Shown: piece after piece, positions 5,573 to 12,981 of the stretch
Layout of the letters: each line of letters starts with the position of its first letter
How positions within the stretch are numbered: the first letter of the stretch is position 1
Assembly (NCBI GenBank): GCA_017620975.1
Contig: JAGAUD010000006.1
Span: 1-16,523 of the forward strand
Direction: 5' to 3'
Length of the DNA stretch: 16,523 bases
Origin: Lachnospiraceae bacterium
GTDB lineage: Bacteria > Bacillota_A > Clostridia > Lachnospirales > Lachnospiraceae
Notes under the pieces: model-generated
The model's input: the letters and a program-made list of their open reading frames with translations, nothing else
Told to the model about the DNA's origin: nothing
The model's database searches: none
Position numbers and translations under genes: made by a program

Positions 5573-6886
5573 ATGAAAAAATTTGCATTTATCGGTGCCG
5601 GCAGCCTGCAGTTTACCACCAAGACTGTAAGGGATTTGCTGACATTTCCATCATTCAGGGATTGTGAGATTGCACTCATGGATATCAATGAAGAAAATCT
5701 CAATCATATCTATGAAATCTGTTTGAAGATTAAAGAGAAGATGGAGTGCCCGGATTGTAAAATTGTCAAGACTATGGACCGAGCGGAAGCACTGAAAGGA
5801 GCGGACGGTGTCTTATGTACAGTTTTTAACGGAGATGTGGATATCTGGAGGTATGATATTGAGATTCCAAAGAAGTACGGTGTGGACATTAATGTGGGTG
5901 ATACCAGAAGTGTTTCAGGTATTTTCAGAGCGCTCAGGAATATTCCGCTGATGCTGGATATCTGTAAGGATATTGAAATATATTGTCCCAATGCGATCTT
6001 TTTAAATTATACCAATCCTATGCCCATGCTGTGCAATGCCATGCAGAGATATACCAATGTGGAGGTTACCGGTCTGTGTCATAGTGTTCAGGGAACTATT
6101 CGTATGTTGGCAGAATGGTTGGATGTGCCTGCTGAGGAAATCGTTTATAAGTGTGCAGGTGTAAATCATCAGGCATTTTATCTTGAACTTAAGCACAATG
6201 GGCAGGATCTGTATCCGCGTTTGAGAGAGTTGATGAAGAAGCCCGAATTTTACAATAAAGAGCAGGTGAGAAATGAAATGTTCCTGCACCTTGGATGCTA
6301 TGTGACAGAGTCCAGTGGCCATAACTCAGAGTACAATCAATGGTTCAGAAAACGTCCTGATCTCATTGAAAAATATTGTACTCATTCAACAGGCTGGAAC
6401 CCGGGTGAACATGCTTATTCTTTAAAGCTTCGTATGGAAAGAAAGGCAGACCCTGCAAAGCAGTACCTGGATTGGATGAATACGGAGATGGACACAAAGA
6501 AGAGTATGGAATATGCAGCGGATATCTTCAACGCACGTATCGGAGATGGCAAACCTTTTATCTTTAACGGAAACGTACCGAATTGTGGTTCTATTCCTAA
6601 TCTTCCCTATAATGCCTGTGTAGAAGTGCCTGTTGTGGCTGACGGAATGGGCTTTAAGACTACCATCGCAGGGCCTTTGCCGGAGCATCTGGCTATTTTG
6701 GTAAATACGACTGCGCGGATTGAAAGCCTTGTGGTAGACGCTGCCATCAGAAAAGATAAAGAGGCAATTTATCATGCGGTATGCATGGATCCTTTGACTT
6801 CGGCAGTATGCTCTTTGGAAGAAATCAGACAGATGTGTGACGAATTGTTTGAAATTAATAAGGAGTATCTGGGAGATTATAAATAA
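5573..6886 (+). CDS. melA: Family 4 glycoside hydrolase, probable alpha-galactosidase
   Basis: This 437-residue cytoplasmic enzyme (E. coli MelA is about 450) belongs to GH4, which cleaves by an NAD+- and divalent-metal-dependent redox mechanism. An N-terminal Rossmann NAD-binding loop FIGAGSLQFT (6-15) is followed by acidic Asp37 (LMDI). Further motifs are VGDTRSVSGI (108-117), LNYTNPMPMLC (144-154), GLCHSVQG (167-174) with Cys169, and AGVNHQAF (195-202) with His199; the Cys and His are the expected metal ligands. The CHSVQG signature favours alpha-galactosidase over 6-phospho-glycosidases. AAAGGAG at 5557-5563 supports the ATG. The divergent AraC gene is the likely regulator. No sugar transporter is nearby, so uptake must be encoded elsewhere. 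Alpha-glucosidase specificity cannot be excluded. Confidence 0.88.
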   Translation: MKKFAFIGAGSLQFTTKTVRDLLTFPSFRDCEIALMDINEENLNHIYEICLKIKEKMECPDCKIVKTMDRAEALKGADGVLCTVFNGDVDIWRYDIEIPKKYGVDINVGDTRSVSGIFRALRNIPLMLDICKDIEIYCPNAIFLNYTNPMPMLCNAMQRYTNVEVTGLCHSVQGTIRMLAEWLDVPAEEIVYKCAGVNHQAFYLELKHNGQDLYPRLRELMKKPEFYNKEQVRNEMFLHLGCYVTESSGHNSEYNQWFRKRPDLIEKYCTHSTGWNPGEHAYSLKLRMERKADPAKQYLDWMNTEMDTKKSMEYAADIFNARIGDGKPFIFNGNVPNCGSIPNLPYNACVEVPVVADGMGFKTTIAGPLPEHLAILVNTTARIESLVVDAAIRKDKEAIYHAVCMDPLTSAVCSLEEIRQMCDELFEINKEYLGDYK

Positions 6887-6946
6887 ACCGGGCAGTGCGG
6901 CGGCACAAGCCTTAATGAGCACGAGTGCTGATGCGAGCCATGAAAG

Positions 6947-6990
6947 AGGAGATAAGATAACGGGGAGTTAACCGTATCTTATCTCCTTTT
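6947..6990 (+). terminator. Intrinsic terminator after the GH4 gene
   Basis: AGGAGATAAGATA (6947-6959) pairs perfectly over 13 bp with TATCTTATCTCCT (6975-6987), then TTT. CGG/CCG can extend the stem past a bulged A. It separates the GH4 gene from the convergent aroA, whose stop is about 30 nt away, and may work for both. Confidence 0.85.
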
Positions 6991-7018
6991 AAAATTTCTT
7001 AAGCTGATGCTACAGATC

Positions 7019-8350
7019 TTAATCGTTCTTTAATTTTCGCACAACAGCGTCAAGTACCGCGAAATACTCTTCAAAAGTTTTCCTGCAGCATTCCGGATTA
7101 TCAATTACGATGCCGGGTGCTTTCAGACCAATCAGCGAAAAGCCCATAGCCATGCGGTGGTCGTCGTAAGTCTCCACAGTGGAAGCTTTCGGCATCCCGG
7201 GATAAATGGTAAGGTTATGTTCTGTCTCCTTACATAAAATCCCCATCTTGCCCAGTTCTGTAACAATAGCAGCCATACGGTTGCTTTCCTGGTACCGGAT
7301 ATGTCCGATACCGCGAATAGTAGTAGGTGAGTCAGCAAAAGGTGCGATGGCAGCCAAAGTAATTGCCTGGTCAGAGCAGGCCGACATATTTACATCCACA
7401 CCGTGAAAAACTCCGTCAGCAGGAGGCGTCACCACGATTCCCTGTGCGGTATCGGAGGCCTGACAGCCCATTTTCTCCAGGATACGGATAAATTCCACAT
7501 CCCCCTGCAGGGAGTCGAAATGTACATTTTTCACGCAGACCGGAATGTCCAGGAGAGGTGCCATGGCATAGAAATAGCAGGCGGCTGATACATCCGGTTC
7601 AATCTGATAATCCAGTGCCTGATAGCGCTGCCCCTGTTTTACCACAAAAGAGTCGCAAGACGGATGTTCCGTAAGGACGCCGAACTGCTTCATCATGGCC
7701 TCTGTCATGCGGATATAGGCCATTCCGTGAGTACCTTCCACCTGAATCTGCATATCCTTTGGAGACAGGCAGGATGCAATCAGGAGCGCACTCAAAAACT
7801 GGCTGCTGTGCTCGATATCGACGGTAATCGTGTCTGTGGCAAAACCGTTGCTTTTCAAGGTAAAGGGAAAGAATCCTTCTTTGCCTTCATGTGTAATCTC
7901 ACAGCCCAGCTCGTTCAAAGAAGCTAACAGCGGTGCCATTGGTCGCCTGCGCATCTGCTCGGAAGCATCCATATGATATGTGCCGTGACAGATTCCGAGA
8001 TAGGCGGTTAGGAAACGGGCAGCAGTACCGGCGCTGCCAACGTACTGGGAAGCCTCTGCTTTTGGGACTTCGCCTCCATGCCCCGTGACACGGATGGTCC
8101 TGGCGGGCTCGTCCACTTCGGTCTCAAAGCCCAGGTCCTGGATGCATTTGAGAAAATGTCTGGAATCGTCACTGAACAGGACGCCGCGTAAAGTGGAACT
8201 GCCCTGGGCCAGAGTAGCTAACAGCAGAGCACGGTTGGTAACGCTCTTGGAGCCGGGAACACAGACGGTGAGAGGTTTTCCGGTATCAGGCGCGCAGTGG
8301 GCGGCCGAAAGAGGATATATGCAGGGAACATGATAAGTTGTACTATTCAT
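7019..8350 (-). CDS. aroA: 3-phosphoshikimate 1-carboxyvinyltransferase (EPSP synthase)
   Basis: This 443-residue protein is the normal length for EPSP synthase, which joins phosphoenolpyruvate and shikimate 3-phosphate in aromatic amino acid synthesis. Visible motifs are PGSKSVTNRALLL (32-44, substrate-binding Lys), SDD (60-62), YVGSAGTAARF (103-113, PEP site), RRRPMAPL (134-141), the SDQAITLAA stretch with Asp327 (likely catalytic), and YDDHRMAMGFSL (395-406). The PEP loop has Gly-Ser where most enzymes have Gly-Asn; the Arg residues of the active site are kept. AAGGAG 7 nt upstream selects the ATG at 8350 over the one at 8371. It stands apart from other shikimate genes and is divergent from cysK. 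Confidence 0.95.
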   Translation of the reverse strand: MNSTTYHVPCIYPLSAAHCAPDTGKPLTVCVPGSKSVTNRALLLATLAQGSSTLRGVLFSDDSRHFLKCIQDLGFETEVDEPARTIRVTGHGGEVPKAEASQYVGSAGTAARFLTAYLGICHGTYHMDASEQMRRRPMAPLLASLNELGCEITHEGKEGFFPFTLKSNGFATDTITVDIEHSSQFLSALLIASCLSPKDMQIQVEGTHGMAYIRMTEAMMKQFGVLTEHPSCDSFVVKQGQRYQALDYQIEPDVSAACYFYAMAPLLDIPVCVKNVHFDSLQGDVEFIRILEKMGCQASDTAQGIVVTPPADGVFHGVDVNMSACSDQAITLAAIAPFADSPTTIRGIGHIRYQESNRMAAIVTELGKMGILCKETEHNLTIYPGMPKASTVETYDDHRMAMGFSLIGLKAPGIVIDNPECCRKTFEEYFAVLDAVVRKLKND

Positions 8351-8382
8351 GATATTTCTCCTTAGAGTCATTTTGTGTAAAC

Positions 8383-8411
8383 AGTATACTGCATTTGTGA
8401 GAGGTTTTCAA
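8383..8411 (-). promoter_or_regulatory. aroA promoter
   Basis: On the minus strand: TTGAAA (8406-8411), 17-nt spacer, TATACT (8383-8388). It predicts a short leader of about 26 nt and is arranged back to back with the cysK promoter, 46 nt away. Confidence 0.7.
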
Positions 8412-8457
8412 GGCAACATTACAATTTGAACGATTGAGATTTTTTTTCAAAAGATGG

Positions 8458-8486
8458 TTGACATCCGTACTAAACAGTAGTATATT
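8458..8486 (+). promoter_or_regulatory. cysK promoter
   Basis: A perfect -35 TTGACA (8458-8463), 17-nt spacer and TATATT (8481-8486, 5 of 6). It is the strongest-looking promoter in the window. The spacer contains TACT-nnnn-AGTA (8469-8480 region), a possible regulator half-site pair. Confidence 0.75.
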
Positions 8487-8499
8487 AAATCCCAGAAAC

Positions 8500-8516
8500 C
8501 CTACTTAGTTAATAGG
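8500..8516 (+). promoter_or_regulatory. Candidate Rrf2-type operator in the cysK leader
   Basis: CCTACTTAGTTAATAGG is an imperfect dyad (CCTAnTnAnTnAnTAGG) starting about 7 nt after the expected transcription start of cysK. Binding there would block transcription. The Rrf2-family regulator encoded by the second gene of the operon is the obvious candidate protein. The assignment is inference from position and symmetry. Confidence 0.45.
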
Positions 8517-8542
8517 AATTAAAATAGAAAGGATGAACCATT

Positions 8543-9481
8543 ATGAGCAGAATTTATACGAAATCAACAGAACTGATTGGTCATACCCCATTATTGAAAG
8601 TAGAAAATTACATGAAGTCCCGGAATATCACCCAGGCACAGATCCTGGCAAAACTGGAATACTTAAACCCGGCAGGCAGTGTAAAGGATAGAATTGCCCT
8701 TGCCATGGTAGAAGATGCTGAGAAGAAAGGTATTTTAAAGCCTGGTTCTACCATCATCGAGCCTACCTCCGGCAACACCGGAATCGGTCTTGCAAGTGTA
8801 GCAGCAGCTAAAGGTTATCGCACTATTTTGACGCTGCCTGAAACTATGAGTGTTGAGCGCAGAAATCTGCTCAAAGCTTACGGTGCAGAGCTGGTTTTGA
8901 CAGAAGGTGCACTGGGCATGAAAGGAGCCATTGCGAAAGCTGAGGAGCTGGAGAAAACCATACCCGGCGGTGTTATCTTGGGCCAGTTTGACAACCCGGC
9001 TAACCCGGCAGCACATGCTGCTACCACCGGCCCTGAAATCTGGGAGGATACCGATGGAAAGGTAGATATCTTTGTAGCAGGTGTAGGGACCGGCGGAACT
9101 ATTACCGGAATCGGAACCTATTTGAAGTCCAAGAATCCTGACATCAAGGTTGTAGCAGTAGAGCCTGATGATTCTCCGGTACTTTCCGGCGGAAAGCCCG
9201 GCGCACACAAGCTTCAGGGTATAGGAGCAGGTTTTGTTCCGTCGATTTTAAATGTGAACGTATATGATGAAATCATAAGGATTACTACCCAGGAAGCTTT
9301 CACTACCGGCAGAGAAATCGCCAGAAAAGAAGGTATTCTGGTAGGAATCACCTCCGGTGCTGCACTGTATGCAGCTGCCCAGCTGGCAAAACGTCCCGAG
9401 AATGCAGGCAAGACCATTGTGGCACTGTTGCCGGATTCCGGCGACAGATACTTGTCCACCCCTATGTTTACGGAAGGTTAG
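8543..9481 (+). CDS. cysK: Cysteine synthase A (O-acetylserine sulfhydrylase)
   Basis: This 312-residue PLP enzyme of fold type II replaces the acetyl group of O-acetylserine with sulfide to make cysteine. Visible features are LIGHTPLL (11-18), [12 protein letters not shown] with the PLP Schiff-base Lys48, the substrate-binding loop PTSGNTG (74-80), the phosphate-binding loop GTGGT (182-186), and [10 protein letters not shown] near the end with Ser299 at the pyridine nitrogen. The length and motifs are complete. AAAGGA at 8528-8533 precedes the ATG. The gene starts an operon with an Rrf2-type regulator 4 nt downstream, pointing to control by cysteine or Fe-S status. Confidence 0.95.
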   Translation: MSRIYTKSTELIGHTPLLKVENYMKSRNITQAQILAKLEYLNPAGSVKDRIALAMVEDAEKKGILKPGSTIIEPTSGNTGIGLASVAAAKGYRTILTLPETMSVERRNLLKAYGAELVLTEGALGMKGAIAKAEELEKTIPGGVILGQFDNPANPAAHAATTGPEIWEDTDGKVDIFVAGVGTGGTITGIGTYLKSKNPDIKVVAVEPDDSPVLSGGKPGAHKLQGIGAGFVPSILNVNVYDEIIRITTQEAFTTGREIARKEGILVGITSGAALYAAAQLAKRPENAGKTIVALLPDSGDRYLSTPMFTEG

Positions 9482-9485
9482 GAAG

Positions 9486-9926
9486 ATGAAGATATCGACA
9501 AAAGGCAGATATGCAGTCAGAGTCATGCTTGACCTGGCGCTTAATAATAACGGCGATTGTATCAAGGTAAAAGACATTGCAGCCAGACAAGGTCTCTCTG
9601 AAAAGTATCTGGAACAAATCATTGCAATTCTGAATAAAGCCGGTTATGTGAATAGTGTCCGCGGTGCCCAAGGCGGTTACCGTATTGCCAGAGATCCTAA
9701 GGAATATACAGTAGGTATGATTCTTCGCCTGACGGAAGGCAGTCTGGCACCGGTTGCTTGTCTGGAAGAGAGCTACGGAGTCTGTGAGCGCTGCGATACC
9801 TGCGAGACGCTGGAAGTCTGGAAGGAACTGCATGACGCCATTAACCGGGTAGTAGATGGTGTGACCATTGCAGATCTGGTGGAGAAGCGCAAGCAACGGA
9901 CAGAGGTTATGGATTATAGTATTTAA
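9486..9926 (+). CDS. Rrf2-family transcriptional regulator (IscR/CymR-like)
   Basis: This 146-residue protein starts with the classic Rrf2 sequence MKISTKGRYAVRVMLDLA, has a winged helix (IAARQGLSEKYLEQIIAIL as recognition region, then GGYRIAR as wing) and a C-terminal dimer helix. Cys92, Cys100, Cys103 and Cys106 form C-X7-C-X2-C-X2-C, with His116 nearby. IscR uses three Cys in the same region to hold a [2Fe-2S] cluster, so Fe-S binding is plausible; CymR instead senses cysteine through a complex with CysK, and the cysK-rrf2 gene pairing would suit that. The frame is open to 9357, but GGAAGG/AGGAAG just before 9486 and the family N-terminus fix the start. It probably represses its own operon through the dyad at 8500-8516. 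Confidence 0.9.
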   Translation: MKISTKGRYAVRVMLDLALNNNGDCIKVKDIAARQGLSEKYLEQIIAILNKAGYVNSVRGAQGGYRIARDPKEYTVGMILRLTEGSLAPVACLEESYGVCERCDTCETLEVWKELHDAINRVVDGVTIADLVEKRKQRTEVMDYSI

Positions 9927-9975
9927 CCGCTTGATGGGAAGAGTAGGAATTGTGCTATCTTGGAGAGGGCACACT

Positions 9976-10008
9976 TGAAAAAGGTTATCGTGATGATAAC
10001 CTTTTTCA
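9976..10008 (+). terminator. Terminator of the cysK-rrf2 operon
   Basis: TGAAAAAGGTTATC (9976-9989) and GATAACCTTTTTCA (9995-10008) pair perfectly over 14 bp around a 5-nt loop. The A/T tracts are inside the stem, the usual form of a bidirectional-type terminator. Confidence 0.85.
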
Positions 10009-10009
10009 G

Positions 10010-10038
10010 TTGATAAATGGGATTTCTTATGATACACT
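10010..10038 (+). promoter_or_regulatory. Promoter of the AAA-ATPase/nuclease-like gene
   Basis: TTGATA (10010-10015), 17-nt spacer, TACACT (10033-10038). It begins 2 nt after the preceding terminator and would give a leader of about 35 nt. Confidence 0.55.
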
Positions 10039-10078
10039 ATTCATGTAAATATGCGGCACAGAAAGGAGAATTCGAGCG

Positions 10079-11659
10079 GTGGGAAGATATTTAAATTTAG
10101 GCAATGCCGGATTCCAGGCGATTAGAAAAAGTCGCTATGTTGATAAGACAGGAATGCTTGCGTTTATCAATAGTACTCTGGGGACAATGGATAAGCTGAC
10201 CTGCGTAAGCAGGCCTCGGCGGTTCGGAAAGTCTTTTGCTGCCAAAATGCTGTGCGCTTATTATGATAAAAGCTGCAATTCAAGAGAATTATTTCAAGAT
10301 TTGGAAATTGCGAAGGATGCATCCTTTCAAGTGCATTTAAACAAGTATGATGTAATCTATCTTGACATTACCCTGTTTATCGCCGGAGCAACTGATATCA
10401 AAAACGTAGTTTCGGATTTGCAGTCTAAGGTGATTGGGGAGATACGGGAGGCATATCCGGAAATCGCGGAAGAACAGACTCTTTATGAAACGCTTTCCAG
10501 CGTTGCTGAAGCAAAAGAAACTAAGTTTATTGTCATTATTGATGAATGGGATGCACTTTTCAGAGAAGCTAAAAATGATACAGAGTTACAAAAAGAATAT
10601 ATTCAGTTATTACGAAGCCTGTTTAAGAGCAGTCTGACGGATAAGATGATTGAAGCTGCTTATATCACAGGTATCCTACCGATTAAAAAATATGGAACAC
10701 AGTCTGCTTTGACTGATTTCAGAGAATATACCATGATTCAGCCAAAGAAACTGGCGAAGTATGTTGGGTTCACGGAATCAGAAGTTGCCGATCTTTGTGA
10801 AGAATCTGGCATGGATTTTGATGAAATGAAGAAATGGTATGATGGCTATTCATTTAGCAAGGTGAAGTCCGTTTACAGTCCCAATTCGGTAATGGAAGCT
10901 ATTAAAAATGAGGAGTTTGCTACTTACTGGACGGAAACAGAAACCTACGAGAGCCTGAAAACTTATATCAATATGAATCATGATGGGTTAAAGGATGCCG
11001 TCATATCCATGTTGGGTGGCGCAAAATGCAAAATTACTACACGTAAATTCCAGAACGATATGACCAGCATTAATAATAAAGATGATGTAATGACACTGCT
11101 TGTACATTTGGGATATTTGGCTTATGATTCGGCAAAGCATGAAGTCTTCATTCCAAATCAGGAGGTTGCAGATGAATTTAAGAATGCAGTGGAAGATGGC
11201 GGTTGGGGCAATGTTGCAGATGCGCTGTTAGAATCAGAAGAATTGCTGGAAGCAACGATTGCGGGAAAAGAAGATATTGTAGCTCAAGGGATTGATAAAA
11301 TTCATAAGGCAAATACTTCTGTGCTTGCTTATAATGACGAGAATTCCTTGAGTTGTGCCATTACCATAGCATATTTCTGTGCACAAAAAGATTACAACCT
11401 TATCAGGGAGTTGCCGACAGGGAAAGGGTTTGCCGATATTGTATTTGTTCCAAGGCGACATGCGGACAGACCTGCGTTGATTGTAGAATTGAAATGGGAT
11501 AAATCAGCGGGAGGTGCTATTCAGCAGATTAAAGAAAAGCAATATCCGAATGCGCTTAAGGATTATGAAGGGAATCTTCTATTGGTAGGGGTCAACTATG
11601 ACAAAAACAGTAAGAAACATGAATGTATCATTGAAAAATATCAAAAAACAAGAAGCTGA
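10079..11659 (+). CDS. AAA-ATPase-like protein with C-terminal PD-(D/E)XK nuclease domain
   Basis: This is a 526-residue protein with a GTG start, supported by AAAGGAG 10 nt upstream and by the family N-terminus MGRYLNLGNAGFQ. Residues about 5-220 are an AAA-ATPase-like domain (Pfam AAA-ATPase_like type): VDKTGMLAFI, a shortened Walker A in SRPRRFGKS (44-52), and Walker B IVIIDEWDAL (151-160). Residues about 415-510 are a PD-(D/E)XK domain: GKGFADIVFVP with Asp453, then ALIVELKWDK with Glu470 and Lys472, then QIKEKQY. The nuclease residues are intact. Proteins like this exist as many paralogues in Lachnospiraceae and Bacteroidetes; their role is not settled (DNA processing, defence or mobile-element biology have been suggested). 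It stands alone with its own promoter and has no toxin, methylase or transposase partner here. Confidence 0.85.
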   Translation: MGRYLNLGNAGFQAIRKSRYVDKTGMLAFINSTLGTMDKLTCVSRPRRFGKSFAAKMLCAYYDKSCNSRELFQDLEIAKDASFQVHLNKYDVIYLDITLFIAGATDIKNVVSDLQSKVIGEIREAYPEIAEEQTLYETLSSVAEAKETKFIVIIDEWDALFREAKNDTELQKEYIQLLRSLFKSSLTDKMIEAAYITGILPIKKYGTQSALTDFREYTMIQPKKLAKYVGFTESEVADLCEESGMDFDEMKKWYDGYSFSKVKSVYSPNSVMEAIKNEEFATYWTETETYESLKTYINMNHDGLKDAVISMLGGAKCKITTRKFQNDMTSINNKDDVMTLLVHLGYLAYDSAKHEVFIPNQEVADEFKNAVEDGGWGNVADALLESEELLEATIAGKEDIVAQGIDKIHKANTSVLAYNDENSLSCAITIAYFCAQKDYNLIRELPTGKGFADIVFVPRRHADRPALIVELKWDKSAGGAIQQIKEKQYPNALKDYEGNLLLVGVNYDKNSKKHECIIEKYQKTRS

Positions 11660-11670
11660 CTTCATTTTGG

Positions 11671-11717
11671 GTAAAAACGGCAGATAGATATTGCTTTTTT
11701 GACAATTCCATCTGCCG
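11671..11717 (-). terminator. Distal terminator of the minus-strand pair
   Basis: CGGCAGAT (11678-11685) and ATCTGCCG (11710-11717) pair, with an inner ATTG/CAAT stem. Read on the minus strand, the hairpin is followed by TTTTT (11673-11677). It backs up the smaller terminator at 11728-11753 and lies just beyond the plus-strand AAA-ATPase gene, which has no clear terminator of its own. Confidence 0.5.
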
Positions 11718-11727
11718 AAGCTCACCG

Positions 11728-11753
11728 AAAATAGAAGCCTTTTCTCAGGCTTC
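11728..11753 (-). terminator. Short terminator overlapping the stop of the cyclase-like gene
   Basis: On the minus strand, GAAGCCT-gagaaa-AGGCTTC (11734-11753) forms a perfect 7-bp stem followed by TATTTT. The loop begins with the TGA stop codon region (11745-11747). Confidence 0.5.
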
Positions 11754-12863
11754 ATAAATCGTCAATGCATCCTCCACAGTCAAAGTATCGATCAGTTCTT
11801 TCCCTTCATCTGTCATGCGGTACAGCAGCACTTTCCCACAGCCGCTTCTGCCGCCAACCAATCCGACCGGTCTCTTCCCATCCGGATTCTCATAATGCAG
11901 GCCAAGCATAGTCTCTTTGAGACTGCTTACGGTGACCTTCGCCACAGCATCTTTATTCCGGGCAACAATCTGCCAAACCAGCCGCTTATTGGTGACTTTC
12001 ACATTCCATTTACATTCCTTGGCGAAGGGTGAAAAATTGAAATTAAAATCTTCCCCTTCATAAGTAAGCTGCAGCAGAAGCTTGCGCTTTAAACGAAACC
12101 AGAGGAATCTGGGGCAGCAGCCGTCTATAGCCAACGCAGAATGCTTCAGTTCCCGCCCGGTGCGTTCACTGATTAAGTGACAGGATGCCAACTGAAGCCA
12201 GGGACAGTTGAATCCTCTGCCCCAGTGCTTGTCAGCATATCCATAGCTGTCCTGAGGTGTGACCTGATAGCTGACACCGTCCAGAATCACCGTGCCTCTA
12301 TACTGTGTCTTGATGCCTTCCCCATGCCAGAAGCTGTCAAGCGCATTGACTGTATTGTGAAAAGCATCTGCCATGGTGCCGGTGTGACAGGCAATTGATT
12401 TGTGGACTTCCAGATCCCATTCCATTTGCCCTTCATCCGTCATATGGGACTTCCTGCGAGACTCCTCATGAGACACATCCACGTAGCCGGAAATATGCTG
12501 CTCACTGTAGAAATTATCTCCATATTGAATGATCAGCGGATTCAGGGCGACCTTAAGTTCTGTCAACGGATAAAATTTATGCAGCTGAACGCTTGCAGAG
12601 CCACCGTCCCCAGCAAAAGCACCTGCTTTCAGTAACAGATAGGAAGGACGGATGCCCCGTTTTTTATTGTAAGGAAGCTGTCCCAGGATAGGCTTATTGC
12701 TGCCCAAAGAAGGATTCATAATCATATATTCGATAAAAAATGTCCTGCGTTCTCCCGTTTCGGGCTGCGTTCCACAGAAAGAATGGAACCAGCGCATATA
12801 GCCTCTTTTGGACTGGGAACCGCTTAACAGACAGGCATTTCTGGATAAATCGGAAGTATTCAT
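11745..12863 (-). CDS. Tocopherol-cyclase-like family protein, function unknown
   Basis: This is a 372-residue protein without signal peptide or membrane segment. It resembles the tocopherol cyclase-like family (Pfam Tocopherol_cycl, distant relatives of plant VTE1). Motifs are RGYMRWFHSFCG (about 20-31), RTFFIEYMIMNP (40-51), YGYADKHWGR (207-216), CPWLQLASCHLISERTG (220-236), and a glycine-rich GGRSGCGKVLLYR close to the C-terminus. Plant members close the chromanol ring of vitamin E; clostridia are not known to make tocopherols, so a different small-molecule or lipid-binding role is likely. A GTG at 12875 is in frame, but GAGTGA about 8 nt before the ATG at 12863 favours the latter. It follows the GH2 gene by 118 nt in the same direction but also has its own promoter. 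Confidence 0.7.
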   Translation of the reverse strand: MNTSDLSRNACLLSGSQSKRGYMRWFHSFCGTQPETGERRTFFIEYMIMNPSLGSNKPILGQLPYNKKRGIRPSYLLLKAGAFAGDGGSASVQLHKFYPLTELKVALNPLIIQYGDNFYSEQHISGYVDVSHEESRRKSHMTDEGQMEWDLEVHKSIACHTGTMADAFHNTVNALDSFWHGEGIKTQYRGTVILDGVSYQVTPQDSYGYADKHWGRGFNCPWLQLASCHLISERTGRELKHSALAIDGCCPRFLWFRLKRKLLLQLTYEGEDFNFNFSPFAKECKWNVKVTNKRLVWQIVARNKDAVAKVTVSSLKETMLGLHYENPDGKRPVGLVGGRSGCGKVLLYRMTDEGKELIDTLTVEDALTIYEA

Positions 12864-12913
12864 GGGTACATTCACTCACTTTGTCGGATGCAAGATATCG
12901 TGGTTACTTATTT

Positions 12914-12942
12914 ATTATAATACTATATATAGTAAATGACAA
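12914..12942 (-). promoter_or_regulatory. Strong promoter of the cyclase-like gene with a palindrome in the spacer
   Basis: On the minus strand: TTGTCA (12937-12942), 17-nt spacer, perfect TATAAT (12914-12919). The spacer contains TACTATATATAGTA (12921-12934), a perfect 14-bp palindrome placed where a repressor would block RNA polymerase. The leader would be about 45 nt. Confidence 0.65.
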
Positions 12943-12981
12943 TAGCAGTATGGCATTAATTTTTGGTTACAGTTCGTTGTG

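Noticed and set aside
9357..9485. N-terminal extension of the Rrf2 regulator
   Set aside because: The extension overlaps the end of cysK in another frame; the family always starts MKIST/MKLST, with an RBS just ahead of 9486.
10079..11659. Transposase or IS-encoded gene
   Set aside because: The protein has AAA-ATPase and PD-(D/E)XK motifs rather than a DDE or HUH transposase, and no terminal inverted repeats flank it.
11837..11860. GGRSGCGK in the tocopherol-cyclase-like protein as an ATP-binding P-loop
   Set aside because: The Ser/Thr after Lys is missing and the segment is the conserved glycine-rich end of this family, not a nucleotide site.
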